A stretch of 64,000 nucleotides of DNA from Dactylellina haptotyla (taxonomy: Eukaryota > Ascomycota > Orbiliomycetes > Orbiliales > Orbiliaceae). Shown piece after piece: positions 39,138-50,288 of this stretch (its first letter is position 1; the number at the start of each line of letters is the position of its first letter). The position numbers and the translations under genes are program-made. The notes under the pieces are model-generated. The model was not told the DNA's origin. It worked only from the letters and a program-made list of their open reading frames with translations, and ran no database searches. Location of the stretch: contig CM062384.1 of the NCBI GenBank assembly GCA_031310005.1, forward strand, positions 930,001 to 994,000, written 5' to 3'.

Positions 39138-39959
39138 TTAAGCATCGTGGATGGTCTCGATTGGGGGTCTCGAGGTGTGAGTGATTTCGATCTGCGACGC
39201 GGCGGCAGTCGGACTGTTGGACTCGTCGTCGGAGAAGTCGTCAACGGTGACACCGGGAACGGTCATTCCACCCTGCTTTGTGGGCTCGAACAGAACAGTC
39301 GAGCTGCCGGATCTTTGCCGTCTGATGGCGAGTTCTTTGGCTGCCTCTTTTCCTTCGACGGGCGATGCAGCCTGCGCGGTGTTCCAGCTGAGCTTCGAGA
39401 GCGCGGAGGCAAGATCCTCGGGCATGATGACGGTGTTTGGAGGCTCCTCGTTTCTGGATTCCCAGCCGACGGGAGGGCTTGGAGGCGGGGAGATGAAGAA
39501 GAGCTTTTGGGATTCAGGAGCCTGGAGGTGCTGGTCTGTTGGTGGCGTGATGGGGGTGTGGGCGCCAAAGTAGACTCTCATGCGGTGGCCCATGAGGTTC
39601 TCGCCGTCGAGGACGCCGCGGACCTTGATGGCTTCTTCCTCGGAGTAGAAGGAGCAGACGATGCGAGCGAAGGACTTGAGGGGGGCCCAGGAGGCGATGG
39701 GCGCGGAGCCGGAGATGATGTCACGCAGGCTCTGGAGGTGGTCGGGCCGGAAGATGTCGGCGTCCTTGAGGTTGGTGATGAGGAGGGTGTTTGTGGGGGG
39801 CGAGGGCGTCATGAGGGGCGGGATGGCGGAGAGGTCGATGGAGAGGTTCGAGCGGGAGGAGCGTTTGGAGGAGGGCTTGGACGAGGGGTCGTAGAGGCGG
39901 AAGGAGCCAGCGGTGGGCGAGGTTGGGCTCGCGGGAGCGGAGGTGTTGACGGCTGCCAT
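39138..39959 (-). CDS. Calcipressin (calcineurin regulator, RCAN family)
   Basis: This is a cytosolic regulator of the calcium-dependent phosphatase calcineurin. The gene is a single exon of 273 codons. An RRM-like fold spans about residues 56-132 (NTLLITNLKDADIF opening, RMRVYFGAHTPI closing). The family signature follows at residues 153-163 as KLFFISPPPSPP, the Ser-Pro motif phosphorylated by MAPK/GSK-3 in relatives. A downstream segment PGVTVDDF resembles a calcineurin-docking PxIxIT site, and an acidic serine stretch (FSDDESNS) follows. Length and motif order fit fungal calcipressins (Rcn1, RcnA). The ATG at 39959 is the first in frame, and the leader upstream carries a (GATT) repeat at about 40000-40021. 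Calcineurin-dependent transcription is common for this family, but no site was identified here. Confidence 0.93.
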   Translation of the reverse strand: MAAVNTSAPASPTSPTAGSFRLYDPSSKPSSKRSSRSNLSIDLSAIPPLMTPSPPTNTLLITNLKDADIFRPDHLQSLRDIISGSAPIASWAPLKSFARIVCSFYSEEEAIKVRGVLDGENLMGHRMRVYFGAHTPITPPTDQHLQAPESQKLFFISPPPSPPVGWESRNEEPPNTVIMPEDLASALSKLSWNTAQAASPVEGKEAAKELAIRRQRSGSSTVLFEPTKQGGMTVPGVTVDDFSDDESNSPTAAASQIEITHTSRPPIETIHDA

Positions 39960-42780
39960 TTTGGACGGTGACGTAGGCGGTTTATTTACGGTACAATATC
40001 TGATTGATTGATTGATTGATGTGCGGATTTGATCTTCGAGGGTGCTTTAGTGGTGCTTGTAGTTGATGGGGAGATAGTTGGAGGGAGTGAGGTCGGAAGG
40101 GAGGCCGGAGCATATATATATAACAATATCGTAAACGTGAAGCTGGCGGCCGTAGGAAATTAGGATGGGCCGAGTGCAGCGGCTACGTACATAACGTTCG
40201 ACCGTTCGGGGCACTGCAGCCAGCCAGCCGGCCTGAACTTGGCACTCGCCCGGCTTGACTCCATTCCACAGCAGCCTGCTTGTTCGGCTCCTCTGCTGCG
40301 GCCACGAGCTAACCGCAAAACTGGCAAAGGCCCCGTAACCCCCCAGCGGGCAGCCAGTCAGTCCGCCAGTCAGTCGCTCAGTCAGTCGGTGTCAGGTTGC
40401 GAGCAGAGTTTTCTCCCTGCTGCGGCTCTCTCCCTTAATCCCTCGTCTGCCCGCCTGGCTGTTCCCGGGGAGTGAAGAAATGAGGGCAACTCAGCCTCCG
40501 TCTGTCCGCCAGACAGCGCATGTGGTGCAACCGCTAATTAATACACTTCACCATCAAATCTCGATCTCTGTTGGAATATTTCCAGCTCGTTCTGTTGTGC
40601 TTCGGTCAGCAGGCGACCTAACCGGCGCCGTCCGCAGCAGTGCCACCAGCAGCAAAAGAGCGTCTGATTGAGGCCATGGGAGCCAAACTTCCCGAGTAGG
40701 CATGCGCACGAGATAGGCGGCAGCCCACACATACACAAGAAAAGTCGTTACCCGGCGATTGCCTACAGCTGTCCTCTTTCCACTCTCCGCGGAAGCTGCT
40801 CCTTGACGATACTCAACATTCTTTATTTGTCCGTCGAGCGATGTCACTGCTTGTTGGTGGTTGTTCACCGCCACACGAGTATCAAGCCTCCCTCAGATTC
40901 ATCTCCTGCTGTGGCGCTGCAGTACAAAACATCGAATTCTCCCTGCCCCGGTTTGTATGTTGAACAAGTCTGCCGCATCGCCCCTCGGTTCCATCCCAAT
41001 CCGACGTTAGCGCTCCCTCCAGGAAATTGAACTTCGCACTGCGGACGCCCCGCCTACGCAGTTCTCACTCGCCGCCCGAACAGACGAGCTGACCCTCCTT
41101 GCGTGTATTTCGTGCTGTGCACTCAAGCATAAACAGGGCAGCGTATATTGTGGATTTATACCAATAACTCCGAAAAGGCGGCTGTTCTCGTATATAACAC
41201 ACGAATAATAATCATCCTCCAGCTCTTCGACAAATATGTGAAACCGACTGCGGTCGGTTAATCAAAAAACCAGCCAACTCGGCTCGCAATATTTTACTCC
41301 CATGAATCCAGCAGCTAAGTCAGCTAGCTCTCTTACTTATTTTCCCAACCAGAACAGCCGGCCAGACAAAGCCTCATGGCTGAGGGTGAGTGATCTCTCA
41401 ACGGAGCCGTATTTCGTACATCGCACATTTTAATCCATAATAATCTCTCTGTGATTGATTGTCGGTAAATCCTGTGGCGACGGGATTATGCCCGCTCGCG
41501 AGCGTTGGAATGTGCACCCGAATTTCGCGAACAAAGCCATCTGGGATTACGTCTCCGAATTCCAAAAAGCGCAGTACCACACGACTCACTTTGCGGTACT
41601 TTGCACTGGTACTCTGACACCCCGGGTTTGGTTATTCGAAATACCTACGTTTCAGATCTTTTCCTCTCCGAAAATCCCGAGGGGATATCCGTCCGCCTTC
41701 TTGAATTCCTTCGTTCCTTCAAATCTGTGGGTCTGGCTTTGATTCACGTTATACAATGGCTTAGTTACCTGTAACCACGTAATAATCCATATATTTGTTG
41801 AAAAATACAAACACGCAAATCCTCATAAAAATATAACGCTAGCGTAGTAACTGTCGGGGATATCGAAACTCGAGAACAGGGTCCTGAGACGAAGGCTAAC
41901 ATTTGAGCCTCAATTTGAACGGGGGCAGGAAATACGCATCCATAACGTTGGGACTCGAATAAACGTGCATGCCTACCCGCTTGTCAAAAAATTTCGCAAT
42001 GGTAGGCTGCAGCTGCCTCCCAACGCAAAAATCCCAGCCCACCAACCAACATGTCGTGCGCTTTGTGCAGTACGTTTACGCAGAATAGAGTCAACATTCG
42101 TGACTACCTACCATTATCATAACAGCGTACGCACTTTCGTTAATGGAGCTCCTCAAAAAAACTATCTCGGTGGTGGTGGTAAGTGAGTAAGAGGCTTTGC
42201 GAGTCGCCCGCTGCCTTCTGCTTATATAATTATAATTATCGCGTTTGCGATCGCTGTGTTCGTGTTTGCTGTATCGCTGCGGAGGGCTGTGCGGGCGTGC
42301 GATCTAGACACGATTACGCCTTTTTCCTTAAACGAAACCGCAATTTAAGATGAGAGATCGGATCTAACTACACGCGGATACGGCGCATTGTGTTTGTTGG
42401 TCGATCGATCGAAAAGGCATGCATGCCTTTGTGTATAATTACATGAGGCAGTGCTAGCTGTTACGTGTATTCTACTCTCGGCATATTCGTTGACGACGCA
42501 TATTAAATATATTTCTGAAGTTTGCGCTTTATGGATTTAAGACGAATATGCTGAGCTTCTGATCTGTAATAACTCACAAACAATGTCCTGTGGCTCTGGT
42601 GCTCGAATGCACCTCCTACTCGGAGCTCGCTCTGTACAAATTACGTTTCGCCACCTTGACTGACTATTTACTAAGATCGGATGTGGTAAATGTTATCATT
42701 GAAAAGTACATGAACTTATTTATACGTAGGAAATTTTTTTCGAAAAAGACGGGAAATTGATCGTAATCTGTAGAAATACT
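39960..42780. other. 2.8 kb intergenic region with simple repeats and palindromes
   Basis: The calcipressin promoter is at the left: a (GATT) repeat at about 40000-40021 and a CAGT-rich stretch at about 40350-40395. The right part lies downstream of the adhesin gene and contains two adjoining perfect palindromes at 42401-42430. Short frames at 40239-40475, 41455-41774 and 41965-42186 show no recognised motif. No gene is supported. Confidence 0.5.
42401..42430. repeat. Two adjoining perfect palindromes (12 bp and 18 bp)
   Basis: TCGATCGATCGA at 42401-42412 is followed immediately by AAAGGCATGCATGCCTTT at 42413-42430. Each is its own reverse complement. They lie about 350 bp beyond the 3' end of the adhesin gene. 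They could be protein-binding sites or cruciform-prone DNA. Confidence 0.8.
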
Positions 42781-45700
42781 TCATACTCTTGGTTCCTGAC
42801 CGAACGGGCGAGGAAATCGCGGCACAGTTCCGTCGCAGGAGTAGGATACGAAAAATGGGCAATCTTGCTCGGACTTCGCATAGAATTTGCCAGCTTGATC
42901 GGTGATCTGGAGACCGAAAACCGCAGGTCCTCCAGCGTTGCCTAGAACAATCCTAATAGGAAGATATTGGCCTGCTTTGAGTGCTATGCGCTTAGTGCCC
43001 TGGCTGTCACCGGCTACCGTCGAATCGAGAATAGCTTTCGCGTCTACGTTAGCTCTTGACCAATTGTCTAGAGCGGTAGTATTGAGCCAAATTCCGGCCC
43101 AGTTGTCTCCACGGGTTATTGTGAAGCTATATGTTGCGGCAATCGGCGCTACAAAGTACCCTCGATACATCAACGCATATAGATAAGATGGATTTGTGGT
43201 ATGAGGTATCATCTCATAGGGCTTAGAGTAGATATCGGCTGTCAAGATGCCCGCAGATCGGGTAATCGTCTGGTTATACGGCTGCTGGGTTCGGAAATAC
43301 TCCGGGTTAAAAATAGACCAGTCGTGCTGCGGGTCGTTTGCAAATGAAGGATCGAAGGCAGACCACGAATGATCGAAAATGGCAACCTCCAAGCCCTCGT
43401 TATGGCAGATGGCGTCCCCTTCTCCCTCGATTGAAGATTGTGTGTTCCCGTAAGGACAACGAGCCGAGTCGACACTGCTAAACGTCCCCGCTTTCGCCAC
43501 TATAACCGGCGTCGCTTGAGTGAAGACGTTAGTTCGGTAGAATACGCCTGACGCATTTTCCGTGAAAAATATGTCCCCGTTGTTGTCTGCGAAGACCCCA
43601 CCCGCTCCGTTTATAACATCCGCAACGATCGGCCAGGTTTTAACTATAGTCCATCTCTTATTAACCATGTTGAAGCGCGCGAGCCCTGGCGCTTCAGTTG
43701 CGACGCTGCTAAAGCTTATGGCCCAAAGAAAATTGCCAGAAGATGGAACAAAAGTCCAGTCGGCTACCGCGTAGTTTCCCAGCCCGGTAGTCGTACCGGA
43801 ACCGATTACTTGGGTATACCTGGAGGAAGAAGGATTCAGGTCGGCCTGAGTCCAGTCACTTCCTCCGCCTGAAAGCCAGTATTGCCCGTTACCGTCTATA
43901 TCGCCCACATTTGTGCCCGTAAAAGCCGCGCGTGTGATGAGTTTATTAACCGTACCATCGCTGTGGATACGATAGAGCACGCCATTTGCGTCCACGGCGT
44001 ACATGTAATTGTCGAGAACATTAAACCCGACCGAATTGACTGACACTCCGCCGTTGAAATTAGCCTTCACTGTAGTGATAACTCCAGTTAGGAGATCTAG
44101 TCTGAGGAGAGATGTATCTCCTGTGATATATCCATATTTGGAGCAGTTGAAGCTCGGACCCGTTGTCGCTGTTGGTAAAATGTATGATATAACGGTGGCA
44201 GTTCCGACTATAGTTGAACCAACCGAGTCCGTCGGATACACCGTAGTCACATAATTGCTCGTTCCCGCTATAGTGATCGAAACTTGCGGTAGCGTGATGA
44301 ATGTAACGACAGTCTCCGTTTCCGACCCGTCCACGATAGTAAATCCATTGGAGTCTGTTGGAAATAAGGTTGTCAACCCAGTTGTTGAAGCTATTCTGGT
44401 GACGGTGGTAATAGGAAGGGTGACAAAAGTAATTATGGTTTTCGTGCCATCACTCAGGTCTGTTATCGTTGATCCAGCCGAATCTGTAGGGAATAATGTT
44501 GTCAAGCCTGTTGTAGTATCGACTTGCGTGATCATGGTTTCAGGCTGCAGGATGTAGGTAATAATTGTCTTGGTGCCCGTCCAATCAGTTATGGTTGAGC
44601 CAGCAGTATCGGTCGGCAGCAAGGTTGTAAGTCCCGTGGTAGTCGCAACCTCTGTTATCAAGGTCTCGGGTTGTACAAAGTATGAGATAACAGTAATAGT
44701 GCCTGACCCATCTGTGATGGTGACTCCTGCAGAATCCGTCGGGTACAGGGTTGTCTTGTAGCTGCTGATTCCAGAACTAGTCAGAGTGATGAACGGCTGC
44801 GAGATAACCTCGATGACTGTAACTGTTTGAGATACATCGATAATTGTACTTCCTGCTGAGTCGGTTGGGAACGCAGTAGTAGTATAGGCACTACGCCCCA
44901 CTCGTGTAACTGTGGTGGTGGGAACTGGGACGTATGTAATGACAGAAACAGTATCCGTCACGCCTGTCGGGAATATTGTCGTTGCTGAAGGTTCGCCATT
45001 TGTAGCTCGGGTGACAGTTGTTGTACTTAGTATAATAAATGTTATTACAGTTACTGTACCGCTTTCATTAGTAATTATTGAGCCCACGCTATCCGTTGGA
45101 TACAGAGTCGTTAAGCCGGTCGTTGAAGCGATTTGTGTGATAAGTGTTTCCGCCTGCGGTATGTAATTAATAACAGTCACGGTTCCCTCAAATCCTGTTG
45201 TTTCCGGTTGACCATCACTGTTTGTTGGATATTCAGTAGTAGTGTACAGCCCTGTCCCGATTCTTGTGATCGTTGTTGTTGAGCGCACTGGTATGGTCTC
45301 GTATTCAATAACTGTAATTGTTCCTGGCCCTGGTGTGGTGACTGTAATGCCACTTTCAACGGGATAAAGAGTTGTAGTATAAGCTGAAGTTGTAGATATT
45401 GTAATCGTAATTATAGGCTGCTGGACGAAAGTGATAACACTAATGGTTCCCGACAGATCCGTAATTGTGGCTCCAGCAGAGTCTGTAGGATATACAGTCG
45501 TGAGCCCGGTAGTACTTGCATATTGGGTCGTTGTTGTGATAGGTTGTACCACATATGTGATAACACTGATTGTGGCTGAGATTTCTATGACAGTATTCCC
45601 GGCAGTGTCGGTAGGATAAACTGTCGTGAGTCCAGTAGTGCTGGCAACTATGGTTACTGTCGTGATGGGCTGTGTGACATAGTGGATTACCGAAATGGTA

Positions 45701-48700
45701 CCGCTGATATCCGTCGGATAAGGGAATATAGTTGTATCAGCACTTGTTCCCACTCTTGTTACTGTAGTAAGTGCTTGAGTAACAAAGTATATGACAGATG
45801 TTGTGCCGGATATGTCTGTAGGATCGGGAGGAACAGTTATCGTGTACGCACTGCTTCCAACCTTGGTGACCGTTGTGGCGCCTTGCGTTGTAAAATCAAT
45901 GAGGGTAACAGTTCCTTCGGTGGTTATTGTTGAACCGACGCTATCAGTGGGATATACAGTCGCTGTGTAGCGGGAAGCGCCGACCCGAGTAATTGTTACG
46001 GTAGGTTGGATAATGGGGGTTACGGTGACAACAACCGTGATTGTCCCTGAGCCGTCAGTAAGGGTCGATCCCACGGAATTGGTTGGGAAGATTGTCGAGG
46101 TACCGGGGGTCGGCCCTGGGAATGACACAGTAGTTATCGCCTGAGTTATGATAACGGTAGTGGTTCCGTCAGAAAGTACGGATCCATTGATGTCCGTTGG
46201 GAATTGAGTAGAGGTGCCGCCAGCGGGCCCGAGGGTAAAGATAGTCGTAACATGCGGAACTGGGGGAGGAACAGTAATTATTATACTAATTGTGCCAAAA
46301 CCGTCGGTAACTGTAGACCCAAATTCGTCTATAGGATACTTAGTTGTAGTTCCTGCGATCGGCCCCGTCGTTGTGATGGTTGTAATAGGTTGAACATAGA
46401 ATGTAATTACTGTTACTGTCTCAATTCCCTCGGTAATTGTTAAGCCTGCAGAGTCAGTGGGGAAAAGAGTGGTTAGTCCAGTAGTCGTCGCCACTTGAGT
46501 GACTGTAGTCGTGATTGGTGTTATATATGTTATTATTGTCTTCGTTCCTGGAGCATCGGTGATAACTGAACCCTTAGAGTCTGTTGGCAGGACTGTCGTG
46601 AGGCCAGTAGTAGACGCCACCCTTGTAATCAAAGTCACCTCTTGAGTAATATAGATAATTTCTGTAACGGTAATATCACCGGTTGTGATTGTTACACCAT
46701 TATTATCTGTCGGGAAGACGGTCGTAATATAGGCACTGTCTATTGTATTGACGCGAGTAAGGGTTGTCGTCGTGCCGCTCGGTGGTGGTGTAACATAAGT
46801 AATCACCGAAATAACACCAGATCCATCAGTCACGGTACTACCGGAACTATCTGTTGGGTAAACGGTCGTCACAAAGGTGATACTGCCGGTCCGGGTGACA
46901 GTTGTAATGACTTGCGTGAAAAACTGTATTACAGTAATAGTTCTACTGCCCGTTGTAATAGTATTTCCAGCGCTGTCGGTCGGAAACGAAGTTGTGATAT
47001 ATTTACTCGTCCCGAGGCGACTGATTGTCGTAGTAGCTGGGCTAATTTGCTTAATAACCTCAACGACAGTGATAGTTCTTCTTCCAGCAGTTATTGTTGC
47101 ACCTAAACTATCGGTAGGAAACAACGTTGTTGTATAATCGCTCTCACCGAGCTGAGTGATAGTTGTTGTGACTGGAGGAATAGGGATCACAAAATTGATT
47201 AACGTGATTACCCTAGTGGTACCTGTAGGGAAAATTGTGGACGTAGATGGTCCGGTTCCAGTGTACGTCTCGTTAATTATAGTCGCTGGCAAGTAGTCTA
47301 CAAGAGTGATCACACCAGAACCACTCGTGATCGTACTCGTATATTCTGTCGTACCCTCGGCGATGCTGGTAAGGGTAGTCCGCGAGCGCGGGATGAAATT
47401 AATCAGTGTAATAAACCGAGGCGGCTGTGTTTCGGTCGGGAAGATCGTAAGAACGGATAACTCTGAACCGACATACAAACTACTGATATTAGTTGCCGGT
47501 ATTAAATTAATTAGAGTCACTGGACCCATTCCACTTGTCGCCGTACTGGTATATTCCGAAGTTCCGGGTGCAATACTTGTCACAGTAGTCCGTGGGCGTG
47601 GAACATAATTAATAAGTGTTATAACCCGAGGAGTTTGAGTTCCGGTGGGGAATATCGTAGTAGCAGATGTCTCAGTCCCAATATACAAACTACTTATTGT
47701 AGTCGCTGGTATGAAATTAACGATTTTTACAGGATCAGATTCTGTTGCTGTGCTGGTATACTCTGTACTCCCAGTGCCGATATTCGTCACAGTAGTGCGC
47801 GGTCGTGCAAGCAACGTGATAATAGTTATTTGGCGGGGTGGACTGGTTTCAGTCGGTAAGATCGTTATTGCCGAAGGCTCAGTACCTAAATAAGAACTAG
47901 TAATTGTGGTTGCAGGTATCCGGTTGATGAGGGTAATCGGCCCACGTCCAGATGTGATAGTAGTAGTGTATTCAGAAGTACCTGTGGCTACTTCCGTGGT
48001 AGTTGTCCGTGAACGAGGTACAAGATTAATCAGTGTTATGATACGGGTTGTTCCAGTAGGTAGTATAGTTGCTATCGACGGCTCGGTGCCAGTATAAGAA
48101 CTAATGAGAGTAGTAGCGGGCAAGAAGTTGATCAGGGTTATCAAGCCAGAACCCTCAGCAAATGTACTGGTATATTCGTAGGTTTCGCTGCCAACATCCG
48201 TGATTGTGGTACGTGGGCGTGTAATATAATGTAAGATTGTGATGGCGCGACGAGTTCCAGTGGGAAAGATGGTTGTTGTAAACGCTGTGGTACCGATGTA
48301 GGGGCTGCTTATCGTAGTCCCTGGGAGGAAGTCGATTATAGTTACAGGGCCTGGAACACTAGTAATCGTACTTGTGTATTCGGAAGTACCTGTACCAAGC
48401 TGCGTTACGGTGGTTCGTGACCGGGTTAAATAGTGAATTATTATTAACGTGCGACCTGCAGTTATAGCAGGAAAAATTGTCGTTATCGAAGTGTCGGTAC
48501 CCAAGTATGAACTACTTATCGTGATGGCAGGTAAAAAGTTTATTAGTGTAACTGGACCCCCACCGTTTGTATTTGCGACAGTACTCGTATACTCCGAAGT
48601 TCCGGTGCCAGCCTCAGTGATAGTAGTTCGGGAGCGTGTAATATAGTGAAGCACAATAATTGTCCGACCAGCGGTTCCAGACGGAAAGATCGTAGTAGTC

Positions 48701-50288
48701 GATGCTTCTGTATTTAGATAAGGTGTGGTAATGGTGATACCGGGCAGAAAGTCAATTATCGTAATTTGACCGGTGCTATCTGTAATAGTGCTAATATATT
48801 CTGAAAAACCTGTGCCAATCTGCGTGATAGTTGTCGTAGAGGTAATTGGTGTTGTAGTTTGTGACGGCGTCTTTACGTATTTGATAATAAATATCGTACG
48901 ACCGGTTCCCGTAGGGAAAACGGTAGTTGTTGAAGGACCTTGCCCTGTATATTCGTCGGTGATGGTAGTCACGGGTAATATATTCAAGATTGTAGCAGTA
49001 GCAGAGCCATCGAAAATGCTATGACCAGCAGCATCTGTGGGCCATAGGGTGGTAGTAGAAGGGTCGGTAATGGGAATGCTAGCAGGTATGGTCACACGTG
49101 TGACCACTAGTCTAATGATAGTTTTGGTCCCAGAGCCGTCTGTTATAGGTTTGCCATTGCTATCTTTTGGGAACAAGGTGGTTACAAGGTCACCAGAACC
49201 AATTGTAGTTCCGGGCAATGTAACCACTTTTATAATCGTAATTACCTCAGAGCCATCTGTAATAGTATGGCCATTGTTATCGGTGGGAAAGTGTGTTATT
49301 GTGGTGCCAAATTCCCCATAAGTAACGCTAGTTATTGTAGTTGTCCTCTGATTCACATAAGTAGTAACGGTGGAAGTGATTGTCTTTGTGCTTGTTGAAT
49401 AACGAGAGATGATAGAAGTTACTTTAGCCACGGCTGTCTTCGTCGAAAAGTGAGTACTCGTACGTTTCACCGTATGAGCTGTTGACTTTGTCGTTGTTAT
49501 AGTAGCAATAAATTTCGTCACCGTTGCTTTTTTGGTACGACAGGTCGTGATAGTGGCTGTTGGTGTTGTTATAGTTTTTGTCTTCCGTGATGGGGTCTTT
49601 GTCGTGACTTTCGTTTTGGTCGCAAAGCATACTAAGTTGTGTATCGATCGATGAAATCAGCGCTAAAGAAATAAATTTTAATGAGATTATTTGGCAAGGT
49701 TCAAATACCGCAAGAGTTGGGGATCGCATTCTTCCCACGCTTCAGAAGTTCTTTGTAATCCCTACTACCTATTGGAGGTTTCCCAAAAATCGTTGAAGTA
49801 ACAAAGATGGTTTTCGTTTTTGTTTTCCAGCTGGATAAGGTAGATAATTGGTATTAGCGCAATCTTGTTTCTAATATAAGAGCCTCTATACGCGCTAGGT
49901 AAACATACAAAGTACGACTTGTGCGAATAGTCGTTGTTTGAGTCTTTGTCGCAACAACGGTTTTATGAGACCATTTGGTAACATCCTTCGGCGCAATGAT
50001 AGTGCGTCGGCCAGATCGAACTGTTTTTGTAACGGTTGAGGTTTTCCAGTCTATTTTAGTGGTTTTCCCTTTCCGGATATATTTTGTTGTGGTCAAGGCC
50101 GATTTAGTAGAAGTGCTTGTGCATGTCGATAGACAAATATTCTTCGTTTTGAAGTATTTCGAGCACGATGATGAGACGTTCTTCCTTTTTAGTGCGGAAG
50201 AGCAGCTTGGCGAGAGTTTCCCGCAATTAAAACCCGAAACAACATTCGCGACAAGCAATAGCTGTAGAAATCGATGAAATAACTGCAT
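42781..50288 (-). CDS. Giant secreted GLEYA adhesin with about 44 Thr-rich repeats
   Basis: This is predicted to be a cell-wall or secreted adhesin of about 2400 aa. Exon 1 starts at the ATG at 50288 and encodes a signal peptide (MQLFHRFLQLLLVANVVSGF) and a Cys/Lys/Thr-rich segment. Exon 2, from about 49631 to 42781, encodes the rest in one frame. The donor at 49915 (gtactt) keeps frame; the better-looking gtatgt at 49908 does not, so the junction is uncertain. About 44 imperfect repeats fill residues ~225-1950; they are typified by TTLFPTDSAGSTITDGSGT and were probably O-mannosylated. Next comes a ~240-residue propeller-like domain resembling DUF6923 (FNCSKYGYITGDTSLLRLD, MYAVDANGVLYRI). The GLEYA lectin-like domain (Pfam PF10528) closes the protein: WSIFNPEYFR, YFVAPIAATYSFTI, DNWAGIWL, LPIRIVLGNAGGPAVFGL. 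There is no C-terminal GPI signal. Confidence 0.88.
44150..49330 (-). repeat. Threonine-rich protein repeat array in the adhesin gene
   Basis: About 5.2 kb codes for roughly 44 degenerate repeats of 32-45 residues. Two classes are visible. Most units carry (F/Y/L)PTDSxGxTITDGSGT-x-TVITY. In the part nearer the N-terminus (about units 5-20) a short class (SEYTSTITSGxGPITLINFLPA) alternates with an FPTGT class, making about eight higher-order units of around 70 residues. Units are diverged at DNA level, so the array is old rather than a recent expansion. Confidence 0.85.

Noticed and set aside
40239-40475. Frame encoding SQSASQSLSQSVS
   Set aside because: It is produced by a CAGT-rich simple repeat in the leader of the calcipressin gene.
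44000-49321. Many long open frames on the plus strand across the adhesin gene, rich in Val and Ser
   Set aside because: They are antisense shadows of the Thr-rich repeats: codons of ACN and GGN type leave few stops on the complementary strand, and no conserved domain appears.
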